From the NCBI RefSeq assembly GCF_000218685.1, contig NW_006763305.1, forward strand, positions 659,298 to 723,297: a stretch of 64,000 nt of DNA, written 5' to 3'. The notes beneath the pieces were generated by a model, which saw only the letters and a program-made list of their open reading frames with translations, made no database searches and was not told the DNA's origin. Position 1 is the stretch's first letter. The number at the start of each line of letters is the position of its first letter. This document shows positions 13,262 through 25,392 of this stretch, piece after piece. The position numbers and the translations under genes are program-made. Origin of the DNA: Serpula lacrymans var. lacrymans S7.9. Taxonomy: Eukaryota > Basidiomycota > Agaricomycetes > Boletales > Serpulaceae.

Positions 13262-13733
13262 AGGTATGGTACTTGTAAATTATAATGCAGTAATAATGCA
13301 CTTCATTAGACCTTCTTATCGTTCACTTAATTTCTGGTGTAGATTTTTTTTGGACATACTTCAAGTTTCGACACTCTCATTTCTGGATCTGGACCGAGTT
13401 CGGAGATAGTCTGTGTGCATCTTGTGATGGCATCTGTCTGGAGTGTCTGGCAGCACTGGATATGTGAGACGTGGTGTTACTGCGTACCTTGCTCTAGGGC
13501 TCCCCATTATGTATCAGGTCTCTCTTCGCTACTGCTATACTGATTTCCACAAGCTCCGCGCTAAATGAATTTGCCACAATGCCAAATCAGGACGAGTAGT
13601 TCAGGAATAAGATGCATTATGGTCTTGCGGTCATGCAGCGCCTTTCAAGTTTTGTATTAAACATATAATTGTTTCCTTCTGATAGCTCTTTAAATATCCC
13701 CTACTACATAGGTTCTACTTCCCAGTTCAATCG
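13262..13733. other. Intergenic upstream of SGNH esterase
   Basis: No gene or repeat recognised. The stretch should carry the promoter of the esterase that starts at 13734. Confidence 0.4.
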
Positions 13734-15074
13734 ATGGAGTTGAGGGCAGTGCATCCCAACGTATCTTATCGTGGTCGCTGGCATCGCTCTTCAGAAGATA
13801 CTTGTATAGCCTCATGGTGCAGTTCCTCGTTTGTGCTTCAGGTATCTGGAGGATGTTTGAAGATTCGGTGCGGAAATTAGACGTGTCGAAAAGATCCATG
13901 GAATGGCGGTACTCCCATGCTCGTATGGACTATCACGCGTGATGGCTCTTCTGAGCCCTTTACAGTCGAAAGCGGAGATATGGAACCTTCTCGGGAGCTC
14001 GTTTTGTTTGATGCAAATCGTATACCCGACTTTTCTGAGGGTGTATACTGTATAGAAGTCACGCTAGTAGATTGGGCGTCCAGTTTGGAAGTGGAAGCTA
14101 TTATTGTGGATTCAGTTAGTCGAATTTTGCAGACGATAGCCGATGATATCGCAGCTAATTTTTCTCTCCTATACGCAGGAATCATCGTTGCTGCCCTATT
14201 CTACTGCTGACGCTATCTTGGGGCCGACTCCCATACTGCTGATCGGCGACTCCATATCTTGCGGATATGCCGTATCTAAGGAAGACGGTGGCCAGCCTAT
14301 TCCTCGTGGTTATCTTGATGCCTTTCCCACTATCGCACAGCGCTTGTTAAGCAGATATGGAGGCTCGCCTCATATACTGTTTGAAACTATATCGTATCCC
14401 GGTGTGACTTTGGTCAACCCTACGGCGGAGGAGGCCGAAGAGGGCATGGCGGAAGGCATGTTAGCCAAGTTTTTCCAGGTCATTGTACTCTTAGTATTCA
14501 ACGTTTCACTTTTCATCTGATGAACACTTTACAGGTCTCACCCTGGGACTCTGCCTTGTGCTCCAGTCATAGAAACAAGCCATCCGTAGTGATGATCGCT
14601 CTTGGTAACACATCTTTCTTTTTCCTTTTATGCTAGTGCTGACACTTAAATAACAAGGCACCAATGATGATGCATTAGATGTATCAACAGAAAGTTTCTC
14701 AGCGTCATTCAACGAGCTCATCGGACGGCTTTTCCAGCTGTACGAATCGTCGCTCGCTTGCGTTATTTTCATTGTCAGCTTTTCAGGATCCCTTGAAAGA
14801 AATCCAGCTAATATTCCTTACTTCACAGGAACCATTTCCAGACTTCACGGAAGGCGACGACATTGAACCATCGACCCTGTCCTCTTGCATTCCAGCCGTC
14901 TTCGAACAGCTCCGTCAGCGATATGAACACGTTACGTTTCATAGTATTAACATCAGCTCGGGGATTGAGCGCAGACACACTATGGATGGATTACATCCCA
15001 ACGTAAAAGGGCATGAAGTTCTTGGGAAGAATCTTGCAGATCAGCTCTGTATTATCTTGAAACCTGTAATCTAG
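13734..15074 (+). CDS. SGNH/GDSL hydrolase, CE2-like esterase
   Basis: Exons 13734-13841, 13881-14114, 14179-14478, 14535-14604, 14658-14773 and 14829-15074 encode 357 residues. An N-terminal beta-sandwich half (HPNVSYRGRW, then WNGGTPMLVWTI) is followed by a GDSL/SGNH hydrolase domain: block I ILLIGDSIS (nucleophile Ser139), block III LGTND (238-241) and block V MDGLHPNVKGHE (Asp329, His332). This two-domain plan matches carbohydrate esterase family 2 (acetyl esters of polysaccharides), which is inference from architecture. No clear signal peptide is seen. The first intron (13842-13880) would be only 39 bp and in frame. Without it the frame is open apart from one TAG at 13878-13880, and the retained stretch resembles a beta-strand of the domain, so a nonsense mutation is the alternative. 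The intron at 14774-14828 has a weak GTCAGC donor. Confidence 0.8.
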
Positions 15075-15560
15075 GTGCACAGTTCCCTGTACACGCTGTA
15101 GCATAGATTCTAAATTTATTACAGATATCACCAGCTTCAATTCAATGCAAGTTGCGTTACAGTGTATTTGTCATGAATAAAGGGGGTCAGGATTACATGG
15201 TATGAACGTTTTACCCTGAATCACTCCACTGATAGTTCGTATTTTACAACAGTGCTCCATACACGCCCCCACATACGATATAAGATGGATACGGTATCCC
15301 GTGTAGGGATTTCTCTTCTCGCGCTGGCTTGACTCGGGGACCACACTGGAACCCGCGCTGTGTTACAGATCAATCATACTTTTCCATCTTAAGAAACCAT
15401 TCTCACTTATGTAGGTACCACTTGTATGAGGCGTCAGTTAGCACAGCGATACCACTTGACAGCCCAACCTCGAGGTAAACGTCAGTTCAAGACCTTGCAC
15501 TCAAGTACCCACCCTGCGTCATGAAGGTATTCGTTTCAAAAATTTTTAGAATTCCGATAC
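15075..15560. other. Intergenic
   Basis: Lies between the esterase and the DUF7770-like relic. No gene recognised. Confidence 0.4.
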
Positions 15561-15584
15561 GCTGGCGACACGTACAGTCTACAT

Positions 15585-16055
15585 AATCCAGGGATCAGCC
15601 GGTTGGTGCCTCAGAGACACAGGTCTTAAAAGTCTGTCAAACAGATGAGAACGGTTTGTACCATTGGAAGTTATTCGTAGCAAATTCTGGTTCCCAGACA
15701 GCAGGGACCTGGCACAATATTGTGTAATCCAGCGATAAAAATATTCGGATGGAGCACCGCGGGCTCAAAGAAGCCAAATCTCGCGGGACAAAGGGGCTTT
15801 ATAAGGTCGGGGATATCAAAGCAACAGATGTTGAAAAGGTGGACCAAGTTTGTGCAAGCACAGGGACGCCAAAATATACTGTGGATGATAAAGATAAGAA
15901 TTGCCAGGCATGGGTTTACGACGTTGTGCGCACTTTGATCAAAGAGAAGGTACTAGCCGCAGGTGCCATTGCGTTGCTGGACAAGGTGCCTAAGGAAGAG
16001 GACCGATACGGACATACACTTACAACGGCTGCTTCTACGATAACTTGTAGTTTAT
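15585..16055 (+). pseudogene. DUF7770-like gene, broken
   Basis: One plus-strand frame reads QVLKVCQTDENGLYHWKLFV, then after a stop (TAA 15723-15725) continues MEHRGLKEAK, TPKYTVDDKDKNCQAWVYDV and VRTLIKEKVLAAGAIALLD. The pattern (HWxLFV strand, then a Cys-Gln-Ala-Trp-Val helix) resembles fungal DUF7770/DUF6914-type proteins of unknown function; this is a weak family call from memory. The stop lies inside the same frame and no GT...AG intron that removes it was found, so the gene is probably dead. No start codon in frame could be joined to the first block. It is convergent with the phosphotransferase gene to its right. Confidence 0.45.
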
Positions 16056-16138
16056 TTATGTTGAGCTCTCTTGCCGTAGATTGTATAGTAGTGAACTTAC
16101 TCTGCTTCATCGGAATTTCTTGCGAATGCTGTCGTCCA

Positions 16139-16969
16139 TCAGGAATTCCTCGTCATAATGTCTTTCCAGTAGATTCTGAACATGAGCCGCCCAATCACAC
16201 TCCGCCATCTCACACTACTCAAAGCCTTCACATATTCCCAATGCTCCGGATACCACCCTGCACACTCCCAACCGATCAGTGCTGCTATTCCCCATCGCTG
16301 TTCACCATCGTCCAAGGCTGTGCGATGGACTAGAATGTTCGAGATGTGGAGATCGCCATGAGTAAAAACAATACAGTACGCATTGGTGCGAGCCAAAGAA
16401 CGTTCAACTATGGATAACCAGTTCCAGCGGAAATAAGGGCTTGCGATCTCGAGTAATGCTGTATTGAAGGACGAGATATCTGTGAAGGGACCTTGATCAA
16501 AGATGATATGATCCGTGCATGGTTTATGTCCCGCCCCGCCAACATAATACGACTCTCCAAGAGGAGTAAGGCGCCGGAAGACCATCTCTCGTAGTTGTCC
16601 AAAGACAATGTCTTTTTCATCACCACTAAGCTCGTCCCAGGCCTCCTCCAAGTTTTCACCATCTACCCACTGTGAGACTATATACGTCTCTATTATTTTG
16701 TCTGGTTCGTGTGACTCGGTTTGATAAGTACCGAGAACCTGAATTGGAACAGACGGAGCATATTCGCGAATGAAGTTCATTACTTCAGCCTCGCTTTCAC
16801 GAACGTTGCGTCCATACTTCACAACAGTGTTGAATCCCTGTAATACGATCTTCTTTGTAGTGATGACACCTTGATCACTCAAAGTGTCTCCATGTACAAT
16901 TGCATCAAGTAATTCTGGGGGGTGGCAGCGTCGTACGAGGAACAAACTGAGAACCACAAATGTCGCCAT
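16139..16969 (-). CDS. APH-fold phosphotransferase, metal-site Asp lost
   Basis: A single frame of 276 codons from ATG 16969 (an upstream ATG at 17017 would add 16 residues). It belongs to the large fungal family of aminoglycoside-phosphotransferase/choline-kinase-fold proteins. Visible elements: VVKYG (ATP-binding Lys), a hinge-like stretch TYIVSQWVDGENLEEAWDEL, the catalytic loop FTHGDLHISNILV with Asp and Asn intact, and ALIGWECAGWYPEHWEYVKA. In that last motif the family has I-D-W-E, where the Asp binds Mg; here it is Gly. The codon is GGT where GAT is expected, a single transition at 16272. The protein may therefore be inactive or have a different role. The substrate is unknown. No intron was needed, which is unusual for this window. 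Confidence 0.75.
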   Translation of the reverse strand: MATFVVLSLFLVRRCHPPELLDAIVHGDTLSDQGVITTKKIVLQGFNTVVKYGRNVRESEAEVMNFIREYAPSVPIQVLGTYQTESHEPDKIIETYIVSQWVDGENLEEAWDELSGDEKDIVFGQLREMVFRRLTPLGESYYVGGAGHKPCTDHIIFDQGPFTDISSFNTALLEIASPYFRWNWLSIVERSLARTNAYCIVFTHGDLHISNILVHRTALDDGEQRWGIAALIGWECAGWYPEHWEYVKALSSVRWRSVIGRLMFRIYWKDIMTRNS

Positions 16970-18204
16970 GGTTGGACTCCGTTTCCTGCTAAAAACGAAT
17001 ATATTTATATAAGTCAATTCGGTGAATATTAATTAGTATTCAGTGATAATCCGTCGGGTAGGTGAAAATAGAACGAGTGCTCACTATCATATTACACAGT
17101 GGTCTTGGGCTAGGGACAACACTGCAGAAGACAAACGAACGCAAAAGCTGGGTCAGATTAGCAGATAACGAAAGTCTAAAGCGCCAAAAGCTATAAACGG
17201 ATGCACCACCGACCTGTTCACTGACTTATGTTGATAGTTTGCTCGAAAAAAAACAGTGAAAATCAGAAATTGCACATCATATTTCATCAAGATGAGTCAA
17301 TGAATTCGCCGTACACCAATATGGTTTTCGGTGCAACTTGAACACTGCACAAAAACGTGCGCAGTTGCAGATATATTGAGCAAACTCCGCGCGAACGACT
17401 TCCCACCTGCTTCATCAGCTTATTGTCCGTGCAGATCGGAAACAAGCACTGGCAATACGAACGTCGGATGCTATGGAACTATCGTTTCAAATTAGTTTCG
17501 AACCCTGACGCCCAGTCAAAAGTTAGAATTATAGATTAATAAGAAAGGATACAAAATTGCAGAAGTCGTTTGAGATCTTACAGTAAAAATTGCACTATCA
17601 TATATATCATTATTTCCCAAATAACCCGCCCCAATTTCGGGATGGTCTAATGATAAACATAAACAATTCTTTTCCCATACGTTGAATCATTGCAAAATGT
17701 GTCAACACTGAAGAAAGAAGTTCTAAAGCTACTAGAAACTTGAACTAAATCCAGATGATATTATAGTGAGTAAAGTTTTCATCATTCATCAAAGATATTC
17801 CAGCTTACCTGGCCAAAAATTCAAATACGCAGTTCAGTAGCCTTTAGCGCAAAGTTAGGCCCGGAAGATTGCTCGGAAGAAAGGATGGGATCGACAGCCA
17901 ACACGCTGCTAAAATGGTCCACCAAAGGGCCTTGTGTCACTGTTTTGACCTGGTGATGTCTTACATTCAAGCTGTTCGACATATTAGTCTCATAACTCGA
18001 GTTACCAAACGGATCAGTACCTGGTCAAAAATGAATTTGCAAGAACTGTACGTTACATGTGAGTTTTTCCCCATAAAACAGGACTTGGGTAATAAAAAAC
18101 GGACTCTTTGTTTGTACCAGGACCAATCCAAGATAACAGATAGTTCCTTGAGCTGTTACGTACTAGCGGCCTTAGATGAGTTTCCATCGAGCCATGCCTA
18201 TTTG
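16970..18204. other. AT-rich intergenic
   Basis: Only short random frames. It holds the promoter of the phosphotransferase and the 3' flank of the DUF6534 gene. Confidence 0.4.
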
Positions 18205-19673
18205 TTATGGACATACCACTATCATCTCTAAGATGTCAAATAAGCTGTCATAATGTAAGAGATATACTTGTTTAAAGGTTGTGAAAGGTACCCACACTGC
18301 TGCCACACCAGCACCAATGGCATAAAAAAGCAACTGGTCGATAAGGCGTCTGGTCCTGCATTACAGCTTTGGTGATCAGTTTAGTCGGACACGGAGAGTG
18401 TACATACCTTTTAAGGCTTGAAGTCGGACATTGCATGTGCAGGAAATAAGCTAGGATTGCCGCACTTGCCGTATCAGATACAATGCCCATTGCAAAGCAT
18501 CCATAGACATATGACTATTAAATGTTATCATTACAGGCTGACCTATGGTGATAAAATCACTTGCACCGGCATGCTCCCTGAAAGTCAGCCAAGACTGTCT
18601 ATATATTATGCTATTAAAGAATGAGTTTTCATACATCATGATAAAAATGCAGCTAAGAAATCACCTATATGCACAAACTGCCAAGGTCAGACCTTGAATA
18701 AGAATGATGAGCGCCCCTAATATTTTTGTATTCAGCTCTTTATTTCACGTACTATAACGAATCATAGCTAAAATGACCTGTTTGCAAAATTAGATCATGT
18801 AAGAGCAACTGTTCAGACACTCACCAATAATATTGGGATATACAGCTTCATACTAACTATGCAACGATAAACGTTAGGGGGGTTTTCAGAGGTAGATATC
18901 GGCTTACGGGTCCATATTCGCCAAGCGTAGTACCTTGAAAATTAATGAATAAATGCTTATAACTAACACTTTGGTCATCTTACAGGTTTACAACAAAGAT
19001 ATTCAAAAACTAAACAGCCCAAAACCATAGTCAAGTACAAGGACGAATCAAAGGAGGAAAAAACTGGTACATACCCCGATAATGTATGTCACCTACAAAT
19101 GATGCAAGGAATTATGAATGGATCAGTTGTTTCTCGAACGGCTCAAGCTAAGAGGCGCAGTTTCTACTTACCGACATAAGGCTAGCGAAAGTGAGACGTT
19201 CAAGTCAAGTAGGATAAATGGCATGAATTTGATCGCGACTACTCACTGGCTAATAGACAGTATGACATCACTATCCGAGAAATTTACGATGAGATAATAA
19301 TCCATGGAAGCGACCGCCATTCCTGAGTGAGCACTTTCCAGTATCCTGCACAATTCATTCATGAGCCAAAGATCTACGGAATGAAAAGAGCTACATACCA
19401 AACAACAGCAACCTGTATTATTATGATACTTTCAGATGAAGCAGAAAATAGGACAAGGGTATTCAAACTCACAGTCAACTTAACGCCCCATCTGTCCTCG
19501 GGGTAATTCCGGTAATATAGAAAGGTCTGCATGCATGTGATACCATATAGCCTGGATGCAAGTAAAGAAGGATATAAGACCGCCATACATACTAAAGGAT
19601 TCTGCACTTACACCATAGCAAACATGGTACCTAATTGAGGTCCCCGCATAATCAGTTCTGCTAAGTCTGCCAT
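18205..19673 (-). CDS. DUF6534 seven-helix membrane protein
   Basis: Many small exons. In transcript order those I can join in phase are 19673-19612, 19551-19473, 19412-19399, 19345-19247, 19181-19172, 19092-19075, 19009-18984, 18933-18908, 18856-18825, 18777-18753 and 18692-18665. They read from MADLAELIMRGPQLGTMFAM through MQTFLYYRNYPEDRWGVKLT, ESAHSGMAVASMDYYLIVNF, FLNIFVVNLYYAWRIWT and LSMKLYIPILLVILAMIRY. This is the helix and loop order of the basidiomycete DUF6534 family (about 300-350 residues, function unknown, plasma membrane predicted). One join near 18500-18620 is unresolved. After it the frame SYVYGCFAMGIVSDTASAAI and LLFYAIGAGVAAVW follows, with a possible stop at 18205. The usual C-terminal YVNSLLATLNAR block is missing, so the gene may be 3'-truncated. 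Confidence 0.65.
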
Positions 19674-20765
19674 GGTAGGGAATTACAGCTGTTTGGACTC
19701 GAAAGGACGAGTGGCAGTAACTAATGTAACAGAGACAAAGCATCGATGAAGACACTACTGTATATATGAATACAGCTAGCCACTGAAGTTCCAATGAAAT
19801 CTTTTGCTGTTCACAGCATCAACCATAAAAATCTGCCCAGACACGGCCTTCATCGGTGTCTCGCATCATCAACATGATAAACAGCAAATTATCAGCAATT
19901 GTCTGCTTGTAGACAACGGATATCGTTGCCGAGAAAGTGATATCCCCCACCTTTCCCCACGCATGATTACTCCCATGTTCCACCGAGGCCGGGGAACAGA
20001 TAGATAAATTTAGCAGCCTCCTTCAGGATATCTTCAGACCGGAACCTCATCTCTTCTCCTGTTATTATGATGGCTTCATCTGTCAATAACTTACCTCACG
20101 GGATTTCCCACTCAAATTTGACTGATCTTCAGCCTCCTAGTGAAACTCCCAGGTTAGTGTAAGAACGCAACTGATAGTTCACGTCTGTTGGACCCAAGTT
20201 GATAGTACTGGGATGGCATATTCTAGAAACGAAAGTTGATTTAGTAAACAGCCGACCATCATTGTATCGTCCTCCAGGTAGGCCAATGAGGTATCTGTAC
20301 AACGATAACACGATAACAGATAGGGAGTATAGTATTGACATGCAGCTGCAGAAAGGGAAATTGGTGACGGAGTTCAAATCGATGTCTGGGGTCCGCACTC
20401 ACCAAGTGTAATACTGGAAATGCTGTTTAATCTGGTAAAACAAGGAGGTATGTTTGAGTAGCATTCAACGTTCAACACCCAGATTCCAGTTTCTGGCAGC
20501 AAATCGCGAAGATATAAAGTGGGGAGCCACCTGCTTCTGATTTGAGTAGGAATATTCCTTTGCTTCCGCTTATATTATCTATCATTGCACATCTAGTCTT
20601 TGGGTAACAGTGCAATCTTGTCATCGTCATCACGATCTCTAAATCCCATGCTAAATAAATAAAAACCATATCAGAGCTATTCGTCTCTTGAACCAAATCT
20701 ACCATCTAGCAATAAACTAATCCACAGATATATCCCGGAGTGTCAGTTGTCCTTGAAAGCCAAGA
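19674..20765. other. Intergenic between DUF6534 gene and thioesterase
   Basis: Contains a plus-strand frame at 20199-20411 that faintly resembles a cytochrome P450 fragment, but not well enough to call. Otherwise nothing seen. Confidence 0.35.
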
Positions 20766-21890
20766 CTACTTCGTAACAGATTGCGATGGAGGCAGAGCTG
20801 AGGCACCATCCGCGAGTAAGATGGGTGTGGATTTCTTTGGCTCAGGTTCGCCCATAGCGTCCTTCACAGCCTGATTATTCAATAAATGAGCATAGCGGGG
20901 TTGGACGAAAGTGGCACTAAGAATGACAAAAAGAAAACATCGTGAGTGTCTCGTCATCATTGCAATGTCAAATTTTTTCCTACGTTGCTTCGACAAGCAC
21001 AGTCCCTTTCTGGTCCTCTACTCGCCCAGCTACCTTGGTCTTGCGACCCTTCTTCTCAGTGAGAGTAACTCTTACAGTTATGAACTAGAGGGGGAAAAGG
21101 AACGAGCGATGGGTATGGCATCGAAGTCAGAGACTGGTCTGGATACAACTCATTGGTCCACTTACCTGATCAGCAAAAGTGGGAGCACGGTAGTTGATAG
21201 ACAGATTCGCAGTGACACCTATTTTATCAGGAAGATTACTGATCGCCTTGCCAGTGAAAATCAGCGAAACTGCCAAATTGCAAGTTTACGAGGATACACC
21301 TAGGGATGGAAACTCACAGTTCGAGCTAAACTCTCGTCCAAGATAGTCGCCAAAAGACCACCGTGTATTATACCATCATGCCCACAAAGACCCCTTCCGA
21401 CATGTACAAACACATAACTCTCGCTCTCGTCATTTTTACACCTAACCAGTGGCGGCAGGGCTAATTTTCCAGGTCCTTTCAGAGCTCCCGCTGTGAGATT
21501 GTTCACTCGTCGTTCCTCCGAAAGCCTCGCATAAGGACGAGTCTCATACCACTCGTCTGCATCAGACTGCGCGCGAAGAGATGCGAGAAGTGGGATTGAC
21601 TGGAGTTTTTCTTCGAGTGATGCGGTGTAGGCGAGCGAGGATGGCGATTCTGGATCTGAAGGTGGGCCTGGCGCAGGTCGGGGTGATATGAAGGTGAAGT
21701 AAGGATGAGGGAAAAGAGCACCAAATGTGTAGGCTGAAAGAGACAGTGTTGCTGCTAGAGTAAAGTTACGCAGAATTCTGACAGGTCGAATAGCCTGAGG
21801 ACGCGCGGCTGTCGAGAAAAGCTTCGACGATGCAAAATGAAGGCGAGGAGAGAAAGACACGCCGCGGCGAAGGAGGTTCGTGGTGGACAT
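20766..21890 (-). CDS. Mitochondrial-type PaaI/4HBT thioesterase
   Basis: Exons in transcript order 21890-21318, 21246-21166, 21084-20984 and 20916-20766 give 301 residues. The N-terminus (MSTTNLLRRGVSFSPRL and onward, rich in Arg, Ser and Ala, no acids for about 60 residues) looks like a mitochondrial presequence. It is followed by one hydrophobic segment (LAATLSLSAYTFGALF, about residues 47-62). The hotdog domain shows VFVHVGRGLCGHDGIIHGG and LLATILDESLART, the HGG...DE pattern of PaaI/THEM4-like acyl-CoA thioesterases, then NLPDKIGVTANLSINYRAPT. The last 45 residues are a loose tail. The first acceptor (GGCAAG|GCG) was chosen because it alone keeps both phase and the conserved LART-AISNLP junction. 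The product likely hydrolyses acyl-CoA at the mitochondrial membrane; the substrate is unknown. Confidence 0.88.
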
Positions 21891-22456
21891 TATTATGGCC
21901 TGAGTAAAAGTTCTATGATAATAATAAGGGTGTATCTGCCCTCACGCTTGGACACGGTGAGTTTTGATGACTGTTGCACCTGTAGACAAAAAACTGGAAA
22001 GACGTGGACTGAGCTAGAGCGGGCCTTGATATGTTACTTGAACGTCAAGGGATGATAGGCACTGCCCGTAGTACTCCGTGGCTCCTTGTAAGCTTGATCA
22101 TACTAAGCAGCGGGAGCAACTTGAAAACAGCCGACATGCACAAAAAAACATTATCACATGATGATCATATGAGTAGTATAACACACCTCATTCATGTGGT
22201 CTCAGTATTATAGGACAGCACTAGCTAAAAATTTGTCTATATATTTTGAAAGATTTCCTATGTGTTGTACTGTACTGAATCCGACCATATTCGGTCCATA
22301 GTTTTCGATTGATCATTAGCATGGACCAGTTACCTCTAAAATGTGTAAAGCCGGGGGTAGCATAAATAGCAAAAGGGCGTTAGGGACTCGGAGCATCTCT
22401 CCGTATGTGGCAGGAACTACATCTCAGGATGACGGGAAATACATCGACCTCATTGC
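21891..22456. other. Intergenic
   Basis: Promoter side of the thioesterase and 3' flank of the DUF6534 remnant. Nothing else recognised. Confidence 0.4.
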
Positions 22457-22813
22457 TCAATTTTCCATTGGGCTTTGAGATAACATGGAAGGTGGTTCAA
22501 TTATTACCACTTCAGATGCTCGAAAGGGCGATTTGGCACTGGCATCCTTAGGCTGAATTTCATGATCGCGAAGTCCTTTATCCTCTTTGTCTGAAAAAGG
22601 CTCCAAGGCAAATTCTGAGACTGGATTGGAGGTGGAGATCCGATAACGATGCTGTTGACCTTTCTGTCGAAAGCATATCAACAAAGATAAAGCTCCATTC
22701 TGGTGAGCCTGAGGTAACTCAAAGAGTGCCGTGGTGACGCGACACTGATTTGTGTCATCGCTGCGTAACCCCCCAAGTCGAGCGTTTAAAATGGCCATCA
22801 TGCAGTTGGCATA
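22457..22813 (-). pseudogene. Last exon of a DUF6534 gene, 5' part missing
   Basis: The minus-strand frame begins at an AG acceptor (about 22814) with YANCMMAILNARLGGLRSDD, the block that closes the seventh helix in DUF6534 proteins (usually YVNSLLATLNAR). It then runs as a polar tail to a stop at 22457. No upstream exon of the family is found in the next kilobases, which are transposon-derived. The gene therefore looks decapitated by the insertions to its right, or by a deletion. It is not the missing end of the 18-19.7 kb DUF6534 gene: it lies upstream of that gene's start, with the thioesterase between. Confidence 0.6.
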
Positions 22814-22819
22814 TCTGTT

Positions 22820-23900
22820 AGTTTTGGTGATTCTGCACCTAGTTGTGCTATCTATTTTCCCTTCTTTCTAAATCACTTTCCTCTTTATTCTTTTTGCTCT
22901 ATTGTTCAGTATTCACTGAGCATTCTAATTTTGCCTTTGTGGCTGATTTGCTTACCTTTGTTTACAAAACTTCGGACTAGTATTGCAGAGTCCAGTATTC
23001 CTATTCTTTAGTTACTCATATTGGACTCTAGTTCTGTCCCTGTTAGCTCTCAGCAAGTGGCTAGACACTTCCCAGAAGTTCTCAATTGAACAGGTTATGA
23101 GCCCTGTGCTCTAGCCATCTTCCTGACTTCATACCTCATCATCCAAGCACCCTACTGCTTATCCCTCTTGCAAATTGTCTTCTGGGTCTCTGATAACCCT
23201 CTCTATCATCTCTGTTTGCTTTGATTCCATCTGGATCACTCCCTATAAGCATTTGTTGCTTGGAACCTCATTTTGGACGCTTTTTTGGCCTTATCAGTGC
23301 CATATCTCACCCAATCCTTATCTGATCGTCCCCAAACTCCTACCATTGTCTTCTACAACCTTGAAAACCCAAGGAGACTCCTCAGAGTGGTGGATTTTGA
23401 GTTTGATTCTCCCTGTGAGCCCCTATCATTGTCTGATCACCACTTCCACCCCTATTATACTCCTCCACTCCCTGTGCTTCGTTTCTGGCCATACTTGGCC
23501 TATCTATTGCACCATATACTCGCTCTACACACCTATAATTTGGGGGCAATTTATCCACTCCGTCTGTCCCTGTGACAATTTCAATTTTTTAGCCTATATT
23601 TTCGCTTTTTGGTATATCTGGTGCTTGCATAAAGCTCCAATCTCTTCTGCTCTGTCTATTATCAGATAGAACAAGCCTATAGCCTGTGAGGCTCGCCTGC
23701 ATTGCCTCAGTTTGCTGTTGCCTAGAGCCTCTCTCAGTCTGCGGTGTTTGGGGAGCTTAAGTCACTTTGTTGACTCATATACAAGCCCTTTTAACCAACA
23801 CTGTCTCAAGGTGATTTCTCTGTTAATATCAGTGTAGTATTGAAAGGGGAACGCATTTGTAACCCTGTAGCATCACTAGGAAGCCTTAGCACCCTCCTGG
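22820..23900. other. Probable 5' part of Copia element
   Basis: Pyrimidine-rich sequence with broken plus-strand frames (for example 23273-23575) immediately upstream of the Copia protease/integrase frame. It may hold the gag region and 5' LTR, but I found no matching 3' LTR and cannot place the boundary. Confidence 0.35.
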
Positions 23901-25392
23901 ACAGCTTTTGGACCACTTTTTTTTTGGACTCTTTTGGACCTTCTCCATTATCCACCTCCCTGCTTTGCCAGCTCATTTCCACACCATGGATAAAACAAAA
24001 TATACTCCTCATTCATCTTCTGCTCCTACTCATTGTTCTTGCTCATCTCCTAACTGCCATCATTGTAACCAATCTGCCATACCTGGTGCAAAATATCATT
24101 TTTCTACTATGGTTGCAGAGTCAGCTAGAAATGCAGGCCTCCACTCTATTCATCCCTCTGACCCACACTGCCCTCTCCAACTTGATGCCGACATTGATTG
24201 GAATGCAGACACAGGTGCCACTTCTCATATGACACCTCATTGTCACTGGATTTGCAATTATGCACCATATCGTGTTCCCATAAAGCTAGCAGATCATACT
24301 GTTGTTTATTCAGCTGGTATTGGTACTGCGGTGTTTAACCCTGTCATCAATGGCAAAAAATCAAGGACTGTAGAATTCTCCAGAGTGCTGCATGTACCAG
24401 ATCTTCGAAATAATCTCCTCTCTGTCTTGTACTTAACTCACCAAAGTGGTTTTAAAGTCACCATTTCATCTCAATCTATGTCCTTCATACGTGGCAACAC
24501 TCTCTTATTCACTGCAACCATCAACAACAATAATGCTGCATTCCTTGATGGATCCACTGTTTCTTGTGTTGAATTGGGACACTTTTCTGCAACAATTCCA
24601 CTTGACTTAAACCTTTGGCATCAAAGATTGGCTCACCACCACTATGCTGATGTCAAGAAATTGACACAAGGAAACCTTGTTACTGGAATGACACTTGGGT
24701 CTAAATCTACTCCTGATCCTATCTGTGAACCATGTCTGTCTGGAAAAATGTCTGCCAACCCATTCCCTTCATCTTCTCATCGCTCTGCTCACCCTCTAGA
24801 CCTCATCCACTCTGATGTACACCAAGTCTCCTCCCCTTCATTCTCTGGGTATCAATATTGGGTCACCTTCATCAATGATTACACTCAATTTCGTGTTGTT
24901 GTCCCTTTGAAGGCCAAGTCAGATGTCTTTAATGCTTTCAAGAGTTTCAAGGCTTATGCTGAGACTCAATTAGAGCGAAAAAGAGCAAAAAATCAAGACT
25001 CTGCATGATAACAAAGGGGGAGAGTACATCTTCAAGGAGTTTGAGCAATTCACAGATGATCATGGCATTGTCAGACAGCATACCACCCGGAATAGGCCTC
25101 AGCAGAATGGAGTTGCAGAAAGAGCAAACAGGCTTCTCTCTGAAAGAATCACTACCATGCTTTCAGAGTCTGGATTGCCTAATATCTTCTGGGGTGAATG
25201 CCTAGGTGCCTTGGTGCATGTCTGGGATAGGTGTCCCACTGATGCAGTGGTCAATGCTACTCCTTATTAATTGTGGCATGGACATAAACCAGACATGTCA
25301 CACCTTCGTGTTTGGGGGTACACTGCTTATGTGCATGTGCAAAAGGATAAGAGAGGTGTCTTTGGCTCTCACATGGAGAAATGTGTGTTCAT

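Noticed and set aside
20199..20411. Possible cytochrome P450 fragment (KVDLVNSRPSLYRPPGRP)
   Set aside because: Only about 18 residues suggestive; no heme motif or other P450 block nearby.
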